Below, piece by piece: positions 21,135 through 31,292 of a stretch of DNA of 64,000 nucleotides. Location: NCBI GenBank assembly GCA_036925085.1, contig JAUPFP010000016.1, positions 1,953,501 to 2,017,500 on the forward strand, given 5' to 3'. The first letter of the stretch is position 1. Every line of letters starts with the position of its first letter. The DNA is from Brachycybe producta (taxonomy: Eukaryota > Arthropoda > Diplopoda > Playtdesmida > Andrognathidae). Position numbers and translations under genes: made by a program. Under the pieces are notes generated by a model. The model worked only from the letters and a program-made list of their open reading frames with translations, ran no database searches and had not been told where the DNA came from.

Positions 21135-21320
21135 GGCATTGTTTCCATTAGAGTGAAAATTTGACCTTCTTGAAATTTTCAACTGGTGAAAACTAGAACA
21201 AATGTGGCTTCCGCCTATTATAGTGAATAGGTGGGGTCCACATTTGCTCTAGTTTTCACCAGTTGAAATTTTGAAACAGTTTAAATTATCACCCGATTCA
21301 CTCCAGTGGAAACAAGGCAT
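21135..21320. mobile_element. Family G MITE, copy 1
   Basis: The ends are GGCATTGTTTCCATTAGAGT and CCAGTGGAAACAAGGCAT (inverted). A second nested inverted pair, GTGAAAACTAGAACAAATGT and ACATTTGCTCTAGTTTTCAC, is centred on TATAGTGAATAGGTGGGG. The left end is preceded by TTA. It aligns throughout with 28471-28632, is non-coding, and is cleanly bounded by two-copy comparison. Confidence 0.8.
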
Positions 21321-21359
21321 AAGGCTCTATTCACACCATGACATGATGCAAAAGTAGTG

Positions 21360-21475
21360 CCAAGGTCATTCTCTACTGCACATGTGCGTTGTTCAGATAG
21401 CACAAGTCAGAGTAGATTATACTACAGTGATTACATTCTGCACATGCACAGTAGAGAGCGACAATGTTGTGAACT
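21360..21475. mobile_element. Family J element, short palindromic copy
   Basis: CATTCTCTACTGCACATGTGC is mirrored by GCACATGCACAGTAGAGAGCG. Inside, TACAGTGATTACATTCTGC matches the left subterminal part of the long copy (CAGAATACAGTCACTG). It begins about 40 bp after the family G element, so two unrelated MITEs sit almost in tandem. Confidence 0.65.
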
Positions 21476-21974
21476 ACCCCTAACAGGCTAACTTTTTAAA
21501 AAAAAGTTTTCTGTTGCTTACTTGTCATAAAAGCATTTTTTGTCAAACAAAAAAAAGACAGAAATTCGTGTCTTTTTGGGTGTCATTTAGAAAGAAAAAA
21601 AAATGACAACTTTTTTTTTCTTAAAAAAAGTATTTTTTGTAGTAGGCAAAATGTGAGGGTGTGTGTAGGGTGGAGGTTGTGGGTTATATTGGCGTTTCCT
21701 AGAAGCCTTCGGGTGGTCTCTTAAAGTCAGGCTCATCCTTTATAAGAAGAACCCCCCTGAAAATAATTTATGATGGTCCCAAAAAGAAGAAAACACAAAC
21801 TTTTTTATAATCTGGTAGAAAGACCCATACACACGAGCAAATTGCATTCAAACAAAATAACTGAAAAAGTAGTAGAAGAAGAAAAAAATCTTTTAATTTT
21901 TCACCCATTTGTTAAAGATTATATCTTCTTCTCTGACTGTTCTTAGTTTAAAAAAAATTCCTTATTGTTGTTAT

Positions 21975-22128
21975 TCTTTTCTCGAAATTCAAGAAGAAAA
22001 AAATCAGAATAAATTCTACATATAAAAACCAAGTTACAATCAGCCTTCTGAAGTAGGTTTTCTATGCTGGAACCCTGCTCAGAGTTAAATTTTTAAGTCT
22101 CAATTTTTCTTCTTGGATTTGGGTCGAA
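21975..22128. mobile_element. Family D copy
   Basis: CTCGAAATTCAAGAAGAAAA on the left, and TTTTCTATGCTGGAACCCTG, CTCAGAGTTAAATTTTTAAG and TTCTTCTTGGATTTGGGTC on the right. The arms are diverged, but the order matches the 23.5-kb copy. Confidence 0.55.
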
Positions 22129-22439
22129 GCGCTATAAGAAATATTTAAATTTCTGCAATTTCTACTTTTTTTCCCCGTCTTCAATAAGGAATCATAAAAA
22201 AATAATCCATTGACAATATCTCTCAAAATAAACATTTTATAACAATTTGAAAATGGCCTAATGGCCTAATTACATAACATTTCTAGTTTCTAACAATTTT
22301 TAAATCTGTTTAAAAAAACAATTTTAACGACTGTCAAGTGAGCAGAAATCAATTTTAGGAGCTTATTACTACTTAATGCAAGTTGCGCTCCAATTATAGG
22401 GTTGGGTATTTCCTTGATATTGCTCCTGTTGTAGCCCAA

Positions 22440-22620
22440 AGTCACAATGGAAACTTGAAACTTAAACTTCATTTTGAATCCTTTAAGAAGGATTCCAACA
22501 TAAAAAAAAACATTTTTATTATGTATCATTCAACAATGTTTTTTGTGTGTTAAAAACGTTTTCAGAGAGTTCAAGTTGGAATTTAAATGCTAAGTTTTAT
22601 CTTCTTGAATTTGTGCCAGA
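22440..22620. mobile_element. Family D copy
   Basis: The left arm is CTTGAAACTTAAACTTC..AATCCTTTAAGAAGGATTCC; the right arm is TTTTCAGAGAGTTCAAGTTGG..TTATCTTCTTGAATTTGTGCC. The frames at 22290-22529 and 22587-22775 overlap these arms and are incidental. Confidence 0.55.
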
Positions 22621-23446
22621 GTTTCTTAAAACTTTACCAAAGACAATCAAAGAAAGAACTTTGTAGTTCCTCCGTAAAATTTTCAGAACTTTCTTGCGAT
22701 TTGTATTTGCAAATTACAGACCTTAGGTTGCAAAAGCAAACATTTGTGAATAGTAGTAATTTGTGTTTTCTTTAAAGGGGGTTTTGAGGGGGTGAGTTTG
22801 GTGAGATCCCGAACCCTTAGGGCCTTTTTTAAATTTCTTTTTTGTAATTGTTTTATTTTTTTTACGTTTGGTTTGAAGTTTAAACCGTTGCTAATTGTTT
22901 TTCTTTAATGTTATTTTTTTTTGCAATCAACGTGAACTTTAAAATTTGTGTCCCGTTTGAGATTTAATCGATCGAAAAGTTATTAGTTTTTATTTCTTAT
23001 TTTTGTATTTTTATGGCAATAAAATATAAAACTTATAAACGTAATCTAATATAATTATATAGAGGCCTAAAGTACAAATCACCAAACAAGTCTTTTGAAG
23101 TCGAAATGGAGAAGAAAAAAAAAATATGGTTAATTATGATGAATAGTTTTTCAAGTGGCAGTTCTTAGAAATTATAAAAAGTTTTATGGAACAAGTTTTT
23201 TTTAATAATATGTCTATACTTGAACTTGTAAGTGAAAAGTTCAACCTTTTTTTAACCCCCCCTCCGCCCCATTTTTCATCAATCCCCCTCCCCCCTTTCC
23301 GCCCTTTTCTATATAGATATTTTTGATGGGACACGAAAAAAAGCTAAAATGATTTTTACGACAAAATGTATTCAGTGACAGAAAATAACTTGAGCTGTCA
23401 ACAGTTTTTTTTTGCTTTTCTACTTTATTATCTTTTAATAATATGA

Positions 23447-23634
23447 CTTAGGTCTAAATTCAAGAAGGAATCTTAGTACTTGAACTTGAGCCTTTTGAAC
23501 TGGATTTCAACATAGAGAAACTTTTTATTTTATTAAGGACCTTCAAAATTTTTTTGTTTTTATTTTGAAACTCTGCTCAGAGAGTTCAAGTTGAAGTTCT
23601 AGTCTAATCAAGGTTCTTTCTTGAAATTAGACCT
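23447..23634. mobile_element. Family D copy, best preserved
   Basis: The left arm is CTTAGGTCTAAATTCAAGAA, then ACTTGAACTTGAGCC and TTTCAACATAGAGAAAC. The right arm is GAAACTCTGCTCAGAGAGTTC, AAGTTGAAGTTCTAG and TTTCTTGAAATTAGACC. It pairs end to end as a foldback of about 190 bp and is the best reference copy for the family. Confidence 0.65.
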
Positions 23635-23962
23635 ATAGAATCCATATTTTTTTTTTCAAAATGACCATCATAATTTTTATGAAACCCATAAATTACATTT
23701 TTATGACAAGGGTTTCTTCTTTTAAACTAAAAACTAGATTTCTTAACAGTAATAAAAATAATTGAGCTTATGTGTTTATTTTTTTTTTAAATATAATGTC
23801 CAGTTTTTTAAATCAGTTTTTTTTTTATAAAAAAAAGGTCATGGTCTTATTTTTTTTTGTAATAAAAATATATTGTCATTCTTCAAATTTGAAGATTTCT
23901 TGGAAAAAAATGAGAATTTGGGATTAACATCCTAAAGTTAATATCAGATTTCATACTAAGGC
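23635..23962. other. AT-rich non-coding DNA
   Basis: T-runs and A-runs only; nothing recognised. Confidence 0.5.
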
Positions 23963-24342
23963 ATGGATTCAACATGAGTAAAAAAAAAGCAAAAAAAAAA
24001 GGGATAATGAAATTTAAAAAAATCAGAGTAAAGTTTTTGTCACATTTCTGCTTTCTGTCGCGTTCAAAGGTTGGCACATCAATATTACTATAGAAAACGT
24101 GTCAAGTACATTTTTTAATTTTAATTATAAAAGAAGGATGAAAGAGCCAAACAGAATGATGCATCCGAAATACTCCTTTCTATGGTTGATAACTATTATT
24201 CAAATAATTCGCCATGGCAGAATAGAAAAAGTTCAAACAATTTTTTTTTCAGCTTACTTTCTGCCAGATAAATAGAATGTTATTTTTCACATGAAATAAA
24301 TTCTATTTTATCACATTTTCAGTTGGCTTTTCTACAGTTCAT
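23963..24342 (+). mobile_element. MITE C, intact-length copy
   Basis: Start GGATTCAACATGAGTAAAAA, end TTTTCAGTTGGCTTTTCTAC. Order: TTTCTGCTTTCTGTCGCGTTC, AAAGGTTGGCACATCAAT, AAAGAGCCAAACAGAATGATG, CCATGGCAGAATAGAAAAAG, CTTACTTTCTGCCAGATAAA. This copy shows the uninterrupted order that reveals the insertions at 7.5 and 63.6 kb. It has no coding frame; the superfamily is unknown. Confidence 0.7.
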
Positions 24343-24363
24343 TTGTTATATTAGAATTTATAT

Positions 24364-24484
24364 AGTAGGGGGGGGGGGGGGGGGTTGGATTTTTATGCAA
24401 TATCAATCAGATGTTTCTCAATCTGTGGCCCAAGAGCCAATTGTGAATTGTGAATGCATGATATTGCATAAAAATTCGAGCTCT
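24364..24484. mobile_element. Family F, short palindromic derivative
   Basis: ATTTTTATGCAATATCAATC on the left mirrors GATATTGCATAAAAATTCGAGCTC on the right. The left GGG terminus has expanded into a 17-G run (24368-24384). The longer copies at 37.2 and 46.3 kb carry the same arms around a larger core, so this is an internally deleted form. Confidence 0.7.
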
Positions 24485-25947
24485 AACTAGTACTAATTTA
24501 GAGCTTATATTCAAAACTTGTGTATAGACATTATTTTATTTTCAATTTTCAACTTACTGAACTACTTTTTTTGACTTTTTTTTAATATAAAAATCGAATT
24601 TCTTTTAAATTATAATTTGGAGAAAATGCATTTTATTGTGGTACAGTAGTAGCATTAAATTAATATCTATATTAATTTTTAAAATTAACACACAATTTTG
24701 CCTTAAATGGGGACAATTTTGCTTTTTTTTTGCAAGTGTGAATGTAAATTCTGAAAGTGTTAAATTAAAAAAAATTAAAAATGTGAGAAATTTTTAATAT
24801 AAATTATTTTACTTTATTTATGAAAGGTAATGGCAGTAAAATAAGATGGAATGTGAAATCTAATATTGAAGTTATTTTATTTTTGCTTGTAACTGTTCTT
24901 CTGACTGAACTGCCATCTGTTGGCATTCTTGTTAAACTATTTTGAAACCCCGCGCAATTTCAATGTTTATTTTTGTTTGCCAGTGACGTCATTTATCTTA
25001 AACGACTTATGAGACTAACAAAAACAACAATATAATAATACGAAAAAAATTGTTTCTTTGTTGTTAATAAGTACACCTTGACCCCTTAAATAAAAGCAAT
25101 TTTAACAATAAATAAATAACACGTTCTTTTATTAGAATTTATTTTGTTAAAAAAAATCATATTTCATTTTCCTTTGATGAATTTTTCTATGTGATATGTT
25201 TAATATGCAAATGATCTGTTTTTTAGCCATGGTTTAGCAATTTCGTTTGAACGAATAGGCATTTTATGTTGCAAATTTTAACCTCCCCGTTTTTTTTAAA
25301 CCCCCCCCCCTCCCCCACCCGGTCTATTAATAAGTATGCACATTTTACCCTCCCTTTTTTTCTATATAGACAGAATAATCCCTCCTCACCCATCTCCTCC
25401 CCTTTTCTTTTTTTTTAAAATGCATTACATACTGTGCAAAATGTATATAGACTAGAATTTGCGACGCTTATGATTAGGATTAATGGCTTGGAAAAAATAA
25501 GCAGTTTTGAAGATGGAAAAAAAGAGAGAGAATCCTCTCTTATTTTTTTAGTTTGTTGTAATAGGTCACAAAATGGTGTATGCATGCATATTATATGTAT
25601 ATGTATAGTATGCCAAATATGCAAATGAGAGGGTGGGAAAAGGTCATATAAATAAATTTCAACAGCAGGTTTTGGAAGGAGGGAGGTTGGGTTTGATTGG
25701 GTGGCCCAGTCGGCGGGAGAGGGGGGAGGGCTATTTGCATTTTGCTTCTATAAATGACAAAAAAGTAATTGTCACTATTTGGTTACTGATGCATAGAGAT
25801 GGATGTGTCTTCTTTTAAATATTCAACTGTAAGAACACTACCATAATATATTATTTCAGTGAAAATTAACACATCTTATTGCAATTCTTCATCTTAGTTT
25901 GTTAAATTTTGAAAAGAAAAAGGGATGAATTCGGATTCATATTATAG
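24485..25947. other. AT-rich non-coding DNA
   Basis: It holds GCCAACAGATGGCA (reverse complement at 24911-24924, CTCF-like), TGACGTCA at about 24983, a C10 run at 25301-25310 and pyrimidine-rich stretches. 25430-25620 is open on both strands (64 and 69 codons) with no recognisable product. Confidence 0.45.
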
Positions 25948-25955
25948 AGCACCAC

Positions 25956-26423
25956 TAGTGATTTCATGAAATTTATTTTGTTGAAATATTTCATGGAATT
26001 TATGATAACTTGTGAAATATATTGAAAAATTGTAAAAATTGAAATCCATGCAATAAAACAAGACATTTGCATTAGTTTACATTAACTTTATTATCTAATG
26101 ATACATATGATTATTTTTCACATAACGTGACTAATGATTGTAGAATAATTATATCATAGTGTTTGAACATTAAAAAAATTCCATTTATTCAAAAATGATT
26201 GAAGAAAATGAAACAGATTCCAAAAACTTCGAACAAAAAATTGACACAAAAATGGCACAAATGGTAAAATTAAACATACTCTCCTATTAACCAATTACAA
26301 TCACCATTTTTTCCGTTTAATAAACAACGTTTATTGAACAGCAGTTTTCTAAAATAAATTTCACATTTTTTTGAAATATTTCAAACTCATGCCATGTGAA
26401 ATATTTCAATTTGCACATCACTA
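25956..26423. mobile_element. hAT-like non-autonomous element with perfect 8-bp TSD
   Basis: The left end TAGTGATTTCATGAAATT and the right end (reverse complement) TAGTGATGTGCAAATTG are imperfect inverted repeats. A second subterminal pair is GAAATATTTCATGG against CCATGTGAAATATTTC. The flanks are AGCACCAC at 25948-25955 and AGCACCAC at 26424-26431, an exact 8-bp duplication, which is the hAT superfamily hallmark. The 468-bp interior is AT-rich with no transposase frame, so mobilisation must have been in trans. Confidence 0.85.
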
Positions 26424-26470
26424 AGCACCACCAAAACTTGTGTGAGCAAAACCTCCTGGACCATTTTTGA

Positions 26471-26598
26471 TAGAATTCTTAACGGTTGTTTAGTCAAAGG
26501 TAATGCTAAACTCATGAACGTTTGATAGGAAGTTTTATGTAAATGATGATGAGGTTAGCATTTGCTTTGACTTAAAACCAATAAGAATATGACCCTAA
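26471..26598. mobile_element. Family H MITE, copy 1 (worn left end)
   Basis: GAATTCTTAACGG..GTAATGCTAAACTCATGAAC at left and GTTAGCATTTGCTTTGACTT..AATATGACCCTAA at right match 30842-30964. The outermost GGGTCGT of the left end is lost here. Confidence 0.65.
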
Positions 26599-27687
26599 CA
26601 TGCAAGTAATTTTTACTTGGACACACATAAGTGCAGGTATTAAATTATTCAACTTTTTAGATGTAACTTCTAAAAGAAATTAAAAGTTTATTTTTAACTA
26701 CAGGGTGGACCATAAGCCAAAAAGGGGTTTCAAAATTTAAGAAATTTTTTGTTTTTAATTGTTGTACACATTTCTTTTGGATTTTGTATTCAACATGTGG
26801 GGAAACTATTCATGAAAAATGTCACAACTGAGCAACAAACAAAACCTATTAAAATTTTAATTTCAAAATCAGAACTCAATTATTCATGACTGCAGTAACA
26901 TATTTTCAAAATTTGTGTGTCCTACAGTGAAGGACACACATGAGATGTGGTTAAAGTGGGATGAACTGCCCACACGGCCTGAGCCACTCACTGCCCCCAT
27001 GGCCTTAGCCACTACCTATACGGCCTGAGCCACAATGGAGTTCCTAAAGCAAATTTTTGGCGCGCGAATAATTTCTCGAAATTCAATATTGGTAGGCCGA
27101 CCCGAATCGGTATACCGAATTTGATGTTTTGCACATTTGTTATTTATTCTGTTAAATGCCTGATTTTTCACTCGTCAGCTAATACGTTCTACTAGGTTTT
27201 TTTGTGTAGAAACTGCCTGAATTGTGATTCTCGGGTAAGAAAATCCGACAAGTACACTTGGCTTTAATATTGTAGTAAACACCAAAAATAAAAAAAAAAC
27301 ATTGCCCATATAAGCAAACTTTTGCTTTTCTATGGGTGTGTTGGCGGTTTTTAAGATATTTGCAATATTATTATCTATTTGGGGGGGGGGGGGTATTATG
27401 ACATGATGCAGAATAACGATATGTTGGAGTGGTGGAGGGTGGGTTAGATTGAGAAGAGTGCTGGTGCTCATAGAACTGTGACACATAACTGCTATCTTGG
27501 ATGACATGATGTCAGCAAATGGTGTGGAAAAAAATGTGTAATGTATATTTCAAAAAAAGATCCAGGCTTCTTTTTTAATATATGTAAGTAGGCATGTAGA
27601 CCTTTTGCTAGCTAGTAGTAATACACTCTGTGAACATATTTTTTTTAAAAAAATATGAAATAAGTGCAAAAAATTTGAGATTAACAC
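26599..27687. other. Non-coding; family I left end and short tandem repeat
   Basis: TA followed by CAGGGTGGACCATAAGCC at 26699-26718 looks like a family I left terminus without a partner. CGGCCTGAGCCACT at about 26975 recurs as TGGCCTTAGCCACT at about 27000 and CGGCCTGAGCCACA at about 27021, a short spaced repeat. G13 lies at 27381-27393. The 110-codon minus-strand frame (27175-27507) spans the G run and a Pro/His-rich stretch and is not convincing. Confidence 0.45.
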
Positions 27688-27790
27688 CAAGATCCCACAT
27701 GTAGAAAAATGGGGAAAAATGAGATAATTCATCTAAATTAGATAATTCTACTCTATTTATTTGACAGAAAGTTGATAAGAAATAAAAGCT
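27688..27790 (-). mobile_element. MITE C, 3' end on the minus strand
   Basis: GATCCCACATGTAGAAAAAT is the outer terminus; further in, CTCTATTTATTTGACAGAAAG is the reverse of the MITE C motif CTTTCTGCCAGATAAATAGA. It abuts a MITE B copy. Confidence 0.55.
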
Positions 27791-27796
27791 AAAATC

Positions 27797-27960
27797 GTTT
27801 CAAAATCAGGCACACTGAACAAAAATCTCACTAAATTCCACTTTTTAAGGCATTTACCAGAAGCGCCATATATGTTTGAGTGCAAAAGACAATAAAAATA
27901 TAACTGAATTATATTCCCGATTTTCTGGTGGTTTTTCAGCGTTTGTGATTTATTCCTTAA
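27797..27960. mobile_element. MITE B, diverged copy
   Basis: CACACTGAACAAAAATCTCAC, AAGCGCCATATATGTTTGAG and TTTTTCAGCGTTTGTGATTTATTCC match the 40.6-kb copy. The outer left end is eroded. Confidence 0.65.
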
Positions 27961-28087
27961 TCTACAACGCGGAATTATTTTTATCAGCCCATAGTTAAGC
28001 GTAATTCAGACACGTCCTTCTTTATGGCTCCTCCTCCGGTTTTTTTCTTCTTCTTCTTTCTCTCTTATATAAAGCTTGTGCGTGGTG

Positions 28088-28424
28088 CCACACGCATGTA
28101 AAAAGGCAGAAAAAAGAAATATGCTTGTAGAAATAAAAAAATTAGTGAAACGTTTCTGCTAGTTTTCTGCTTTTCTTTGCGTTCAAGGGTTCTGGCACAT
28201 TCCAATAGAAAAAACACTTCTAGGTTTGTTGTAGACGAGGAATAAAAGATTAGGAAGAGGAGCCATAAAAATGATGCGTCTTGATGGAAGGAAGCCTTCC
28301 AATTGGTTGATAAAATGTAATTCCACAAAGCAGAATAGAAAAAAAAGATGAAACAATTTCTGCAAAATTAATTTAATTTAAATTAGAGAAATGCAATTTT
28401 CAGTTTGGCTTTTATGCATGTGTG
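28088..28424 (+). mobile_element. MITE C, full copy
   Basis: Start CACACGCATGTAAAAAGGC, end GGCTTTTATGCATGTGTG: clear terminal inverted repeats. Interior: TCTGCTTTTCTTTGCGTTC, AGGAAGAGGAGCCATAAAAA, TTGGTTGATAAAATGTAATT, AGCAGAATAGAAAAAAAAG. The frames at 28065-28365 on the minus strand are inside the element and not genes. Confidence 0.75.
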
Positions 28425-28470
28425 TCATTAACCTTAACTCAATAATGTTCTTTTAGTTTATTCTACTATA

Positions 28471-28632
28471 AGGCCTTGTTTCCACTGGGGTGAAAATTTG
28501 AACTAGTGAAAAATAGAAGAAACGTGACCTTTGTCTATGTTAGTGAATGGGCGGGGCCACAATTCTTCTATTTTTCGCCAGTTGAAATTTTCAAAAAGTT
28601 CAAATTTTCACCCCAGTCGAAACAAGGCCCTT
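28471..28632. mobile_element. Family G MITE, copy 2
   Basis: The arms AGGCCTTGTTTCCACTGGGG and the inverted CCCCAGTCGAAACAAGGCCC pair almost perfectly and continue into TGAAAATTTGAAC and GTTCAAATTTTCA. Nested inner arms AAAATAGAAGAAACGTG and CACAATTCTTCTATTTTTC surround AGTGAATGGGCGGGG. It matches 21135-21320 end to end. Confidence 0.85.
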
Positions 28633-28659
28633 GAATTAGAAAGAAAGCAGAGCTGTATA

Positions 28660-28722
28660 TCAAACTTTTATTGAATGGTTTTTGATTTTGATTTTCTGCG
28701 TTTTTCATGCATGTGGGATCCA
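28660..28722 (+). mobile_element. MITE C, 3' terminus only
   Basis: TTTTCTGCGTTTTTCATGCATG followed by TGGGATCC is a clean MITE C right end. The body is missing. Confidence 0.5.
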
Positions 28723-28732
28723 TACGGTTTTC

Positions 28733-30838
28733 TTCAAGTTTCGTGTTTGTGACTTCTCAGCTTTACCATGTTTTTTTTTTATAAATTAAAATTGCTGTTT
28801 AGTCACTTTAAACAGATGAAGAAAACGCGCTTATAAAAAGTATTATGAAAAAAAAAAACTATTTTACAAATCGGGCTTTTTAAAGCTAAAGTTAACCTTT
28901 TTTTTTGTCTGCATGTTAAAAAGAAACATTGTCTTATGTTTTTGTATTAAAAAAATTCCACTTGAGTGTCTTTGGAAAAAAATACACTGAAATGACGTCA
29001 TCTTGAAAATAAAAACATGGCTTTTTTATAATATAGCTGCCATATTTAACACATAATTACTTCCGTAAATTTGAAATATGAATGCTGTCGGATCTTATGA
29101 TGTGGACCATTTTTCAACTGTTTCCTGACGGAACGGTACGGTTCAATGAGTCCACAAGGGGGGAGGGTCAATATTATTATTACACCCCCTTAACCCCCCC
29201 CCCCCCCCCCCCACCCTCACACTCCCTCGGCAGTCCCTCTCATTTCCTTTCTTTCTGTTGTGCATTGATTTTTTTTTGTAAAACATTCTCAACTATATGA
29301 CATCATTTTATTTTATGTATTTTTAGGCCCCTTTTGTATGACAGACCTAAGAGGGTTTCAAATATCAGCATTTTTTTTAAAAAATATTAATTATTGTATT
29401 AGTGTGCATAGAAATTCCGTGTAATAAAAACAAAATTTGTAAATTGAGGCTATGTGTGATTGCCTACCGTACAGTTTTTCAGGGGAATATTGATGTTAAA
29501 TACTGTTACAGGCCTATACACGAAGTGACGAAGCAAAGAAGAAAATTGTTTACAAACAAAATAATTCAGAAAAATATTGTTTAATATTCATTTTTAATAA
29601 AAGAAACAAATTTAAATGTTGCATAATTTAATTTATGTTCCATTTTTTATTAAAATAGGGGTTCAAGCCTCAAGGTATGTATGTGAAAACTGCACACATC
29701 GTGTGTGGCCGGGCTTACATGGTACTCGTACTCACATAACCCACAGATTTCTGAAAGAACTTCATACCTAAACATTATTATATTTATAGAAATAAATTTA
29801 CATTAATAATTAAAAAGATATTATATTTTATAAACTTGATTACATTTATGCGTGGCCTCTTGAGATAAGATTTGAATAAATGCAATGTTATTATGAACAT
29901 TGCTTTTGTCCATTTCTAAGATAAAATTTATTTCTTTTGAAGCAAGTTTTATTTATAGTTTTCTAGTCTTGTAATATAGACAATGGGGGGGGGGAAGAGG
30001 AGGTTGTAGGGTAGTGAGGTTGGGATGTAGACCTTAAATGTGATTTGCACTAGTCAGCAAAACTTGTGTTATAAATTACTAGGCAACATTGCAGGAAAGA
30101 GATGGAGAGAGAGAGAGGCTACATAGTTAATATGACCCTATAAAAATGTAATCTTCTCAAAGCCATGCTTATGATATTTCAGTTGAGGGTTGTATAGTGG
30201 TGATGGTGGAGAGAAAGAGAGGAGGTTTGAGGGGGGGGGGGGGTTCTGGAGTTGACTTGATGGTATAGACATTGAACAAGAGGCGTTCAAAGTCTGACCC
30301 ATTCGCTGTTCTTGTTAATTACCCTATTGTGAATGTCACGACCTCACTATGGGGAACCATATTCTCCCATATTTAGCGAGTATTCATATTGTAATTTCAT
30401 CTATTGATGAACAAGAGCAACACAGAACAAACCACCCACCTCCACACATACACACACACACGACCACCCATCATTCTGTGGGGCTTCATAGAAATCTTTC
30501 TTCCCCCACACCCTCCCCCTCCCCTCCCCTCTTCCCTTTTTCCAATTTTTCCCAATATGTCGCCAAATATTGTCAGTTTTCATTTTAGAAATAAAACTAT
30601 GGTGATGATTATTGAGCTATGCTTATTCAAAAGTGTGTCCTTTGACTCCTTTCATTAATGGTTGTGTTTATAGTCGGTATTTTTTCACGCTAACGTCTTT
30701 CTCAAGATTTTTTTCAAATTTTATATAGATCACAAGGTCATCAGTGCGAAATGCCTGATTATAAACGCGGCATTAGTGGGTTTGTTTGCTCTGAATTCGT
30801 CTCATATTGTGTTCGTGTGTATGTGTCTATGTCTTGTG
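28733..30838. other. Non-coding DNA with C19 and G13 tracts
   Basis: C19 at 29194-29212 and G13 at 30231-30243; TGACGTCA at about 28993. 29662-29712 and 31345-31395 share GTGAAAAxTGxACACATCGTG-like words, a weak possible repeat pair. A CA/CCCT-rich stretch at 30430-30545 produces Pro/His/Thr-rich frames. No gene is supported. Confidence 0.45.
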
Positions 30839-30841
30839 TTA

Positions 30842-30964
30842 GGGTCGTATTGATAATTAATCTAAGGTATTGCTAAACTCATGAACTTTTCATAGGAAGT
30901 TTCATGTAGAAATTTGATGAGTTTAGCATTAGCTTTGACTTAGCGATCATTAAGAATACGACCC
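30842..30964. mobile_element. Family H MITE, copy 2, TTA duplications
   Basis: A 123-bp element with ends GGGTCGTATT and AATACGACCC, flanked by TTA at 30839-30841 and 30965-30967. Subterminal GTATTGCTAAACTCATGAAC mirrors GATGAGTTTAGCATTAGC. The 3-bp TTA duplication is typical of PIF/Harbinger elements (established for that superfamily; the assignment here is inference). Confidence 0.8.
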
Positions 30965-31050
30965 TTAGTGTGTCTGTCGTTTGTGGTTTATCTCTTTGTG
31001 CAAGTGTTTGTTTTTGTCAGTTTGTTTCTAGTGTTTATGTTACGTTTGTA

Positions 31051-31292
31051 TAGTTGCCTCACTCTAAAATGAAGCATATGACGTCAGAGATGTTAATAAA
31101 AAATATTTAGAGTTGTGTTCTTTACTCTGATAGAAAACGGATGGATATCAAAACGTTTTCAACAGTTTAAACAAGAGGAATCTTTAATTCTTTTGTTATT
31201 AAACCTTTTTTTGAATCAAAGTGACACATGCACGACTAAAATTTTGTGAACCCCTCTGACGTCACAAGCTGTAACTCACATTGAGGCAACTA
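31051..31292. mobile_element. 242-bp TA-flanked MITE with CRE motif in both arms
   Basis: The ends TAGTTGCCTCACT and GTGAGTTA..reading as TTGAGGCAACTA are inverted repeats flanked by TA (31049-31050, 31293-31294). Each arm carries TGACGTCAGAG (about 31080 directly, and inverted at about 31252). The interior is AT-rich. An identical palindromic CRE octamer in both arms is unusual and could be regulatory or simply part of the terminal repeat. Confidence 0.7.
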
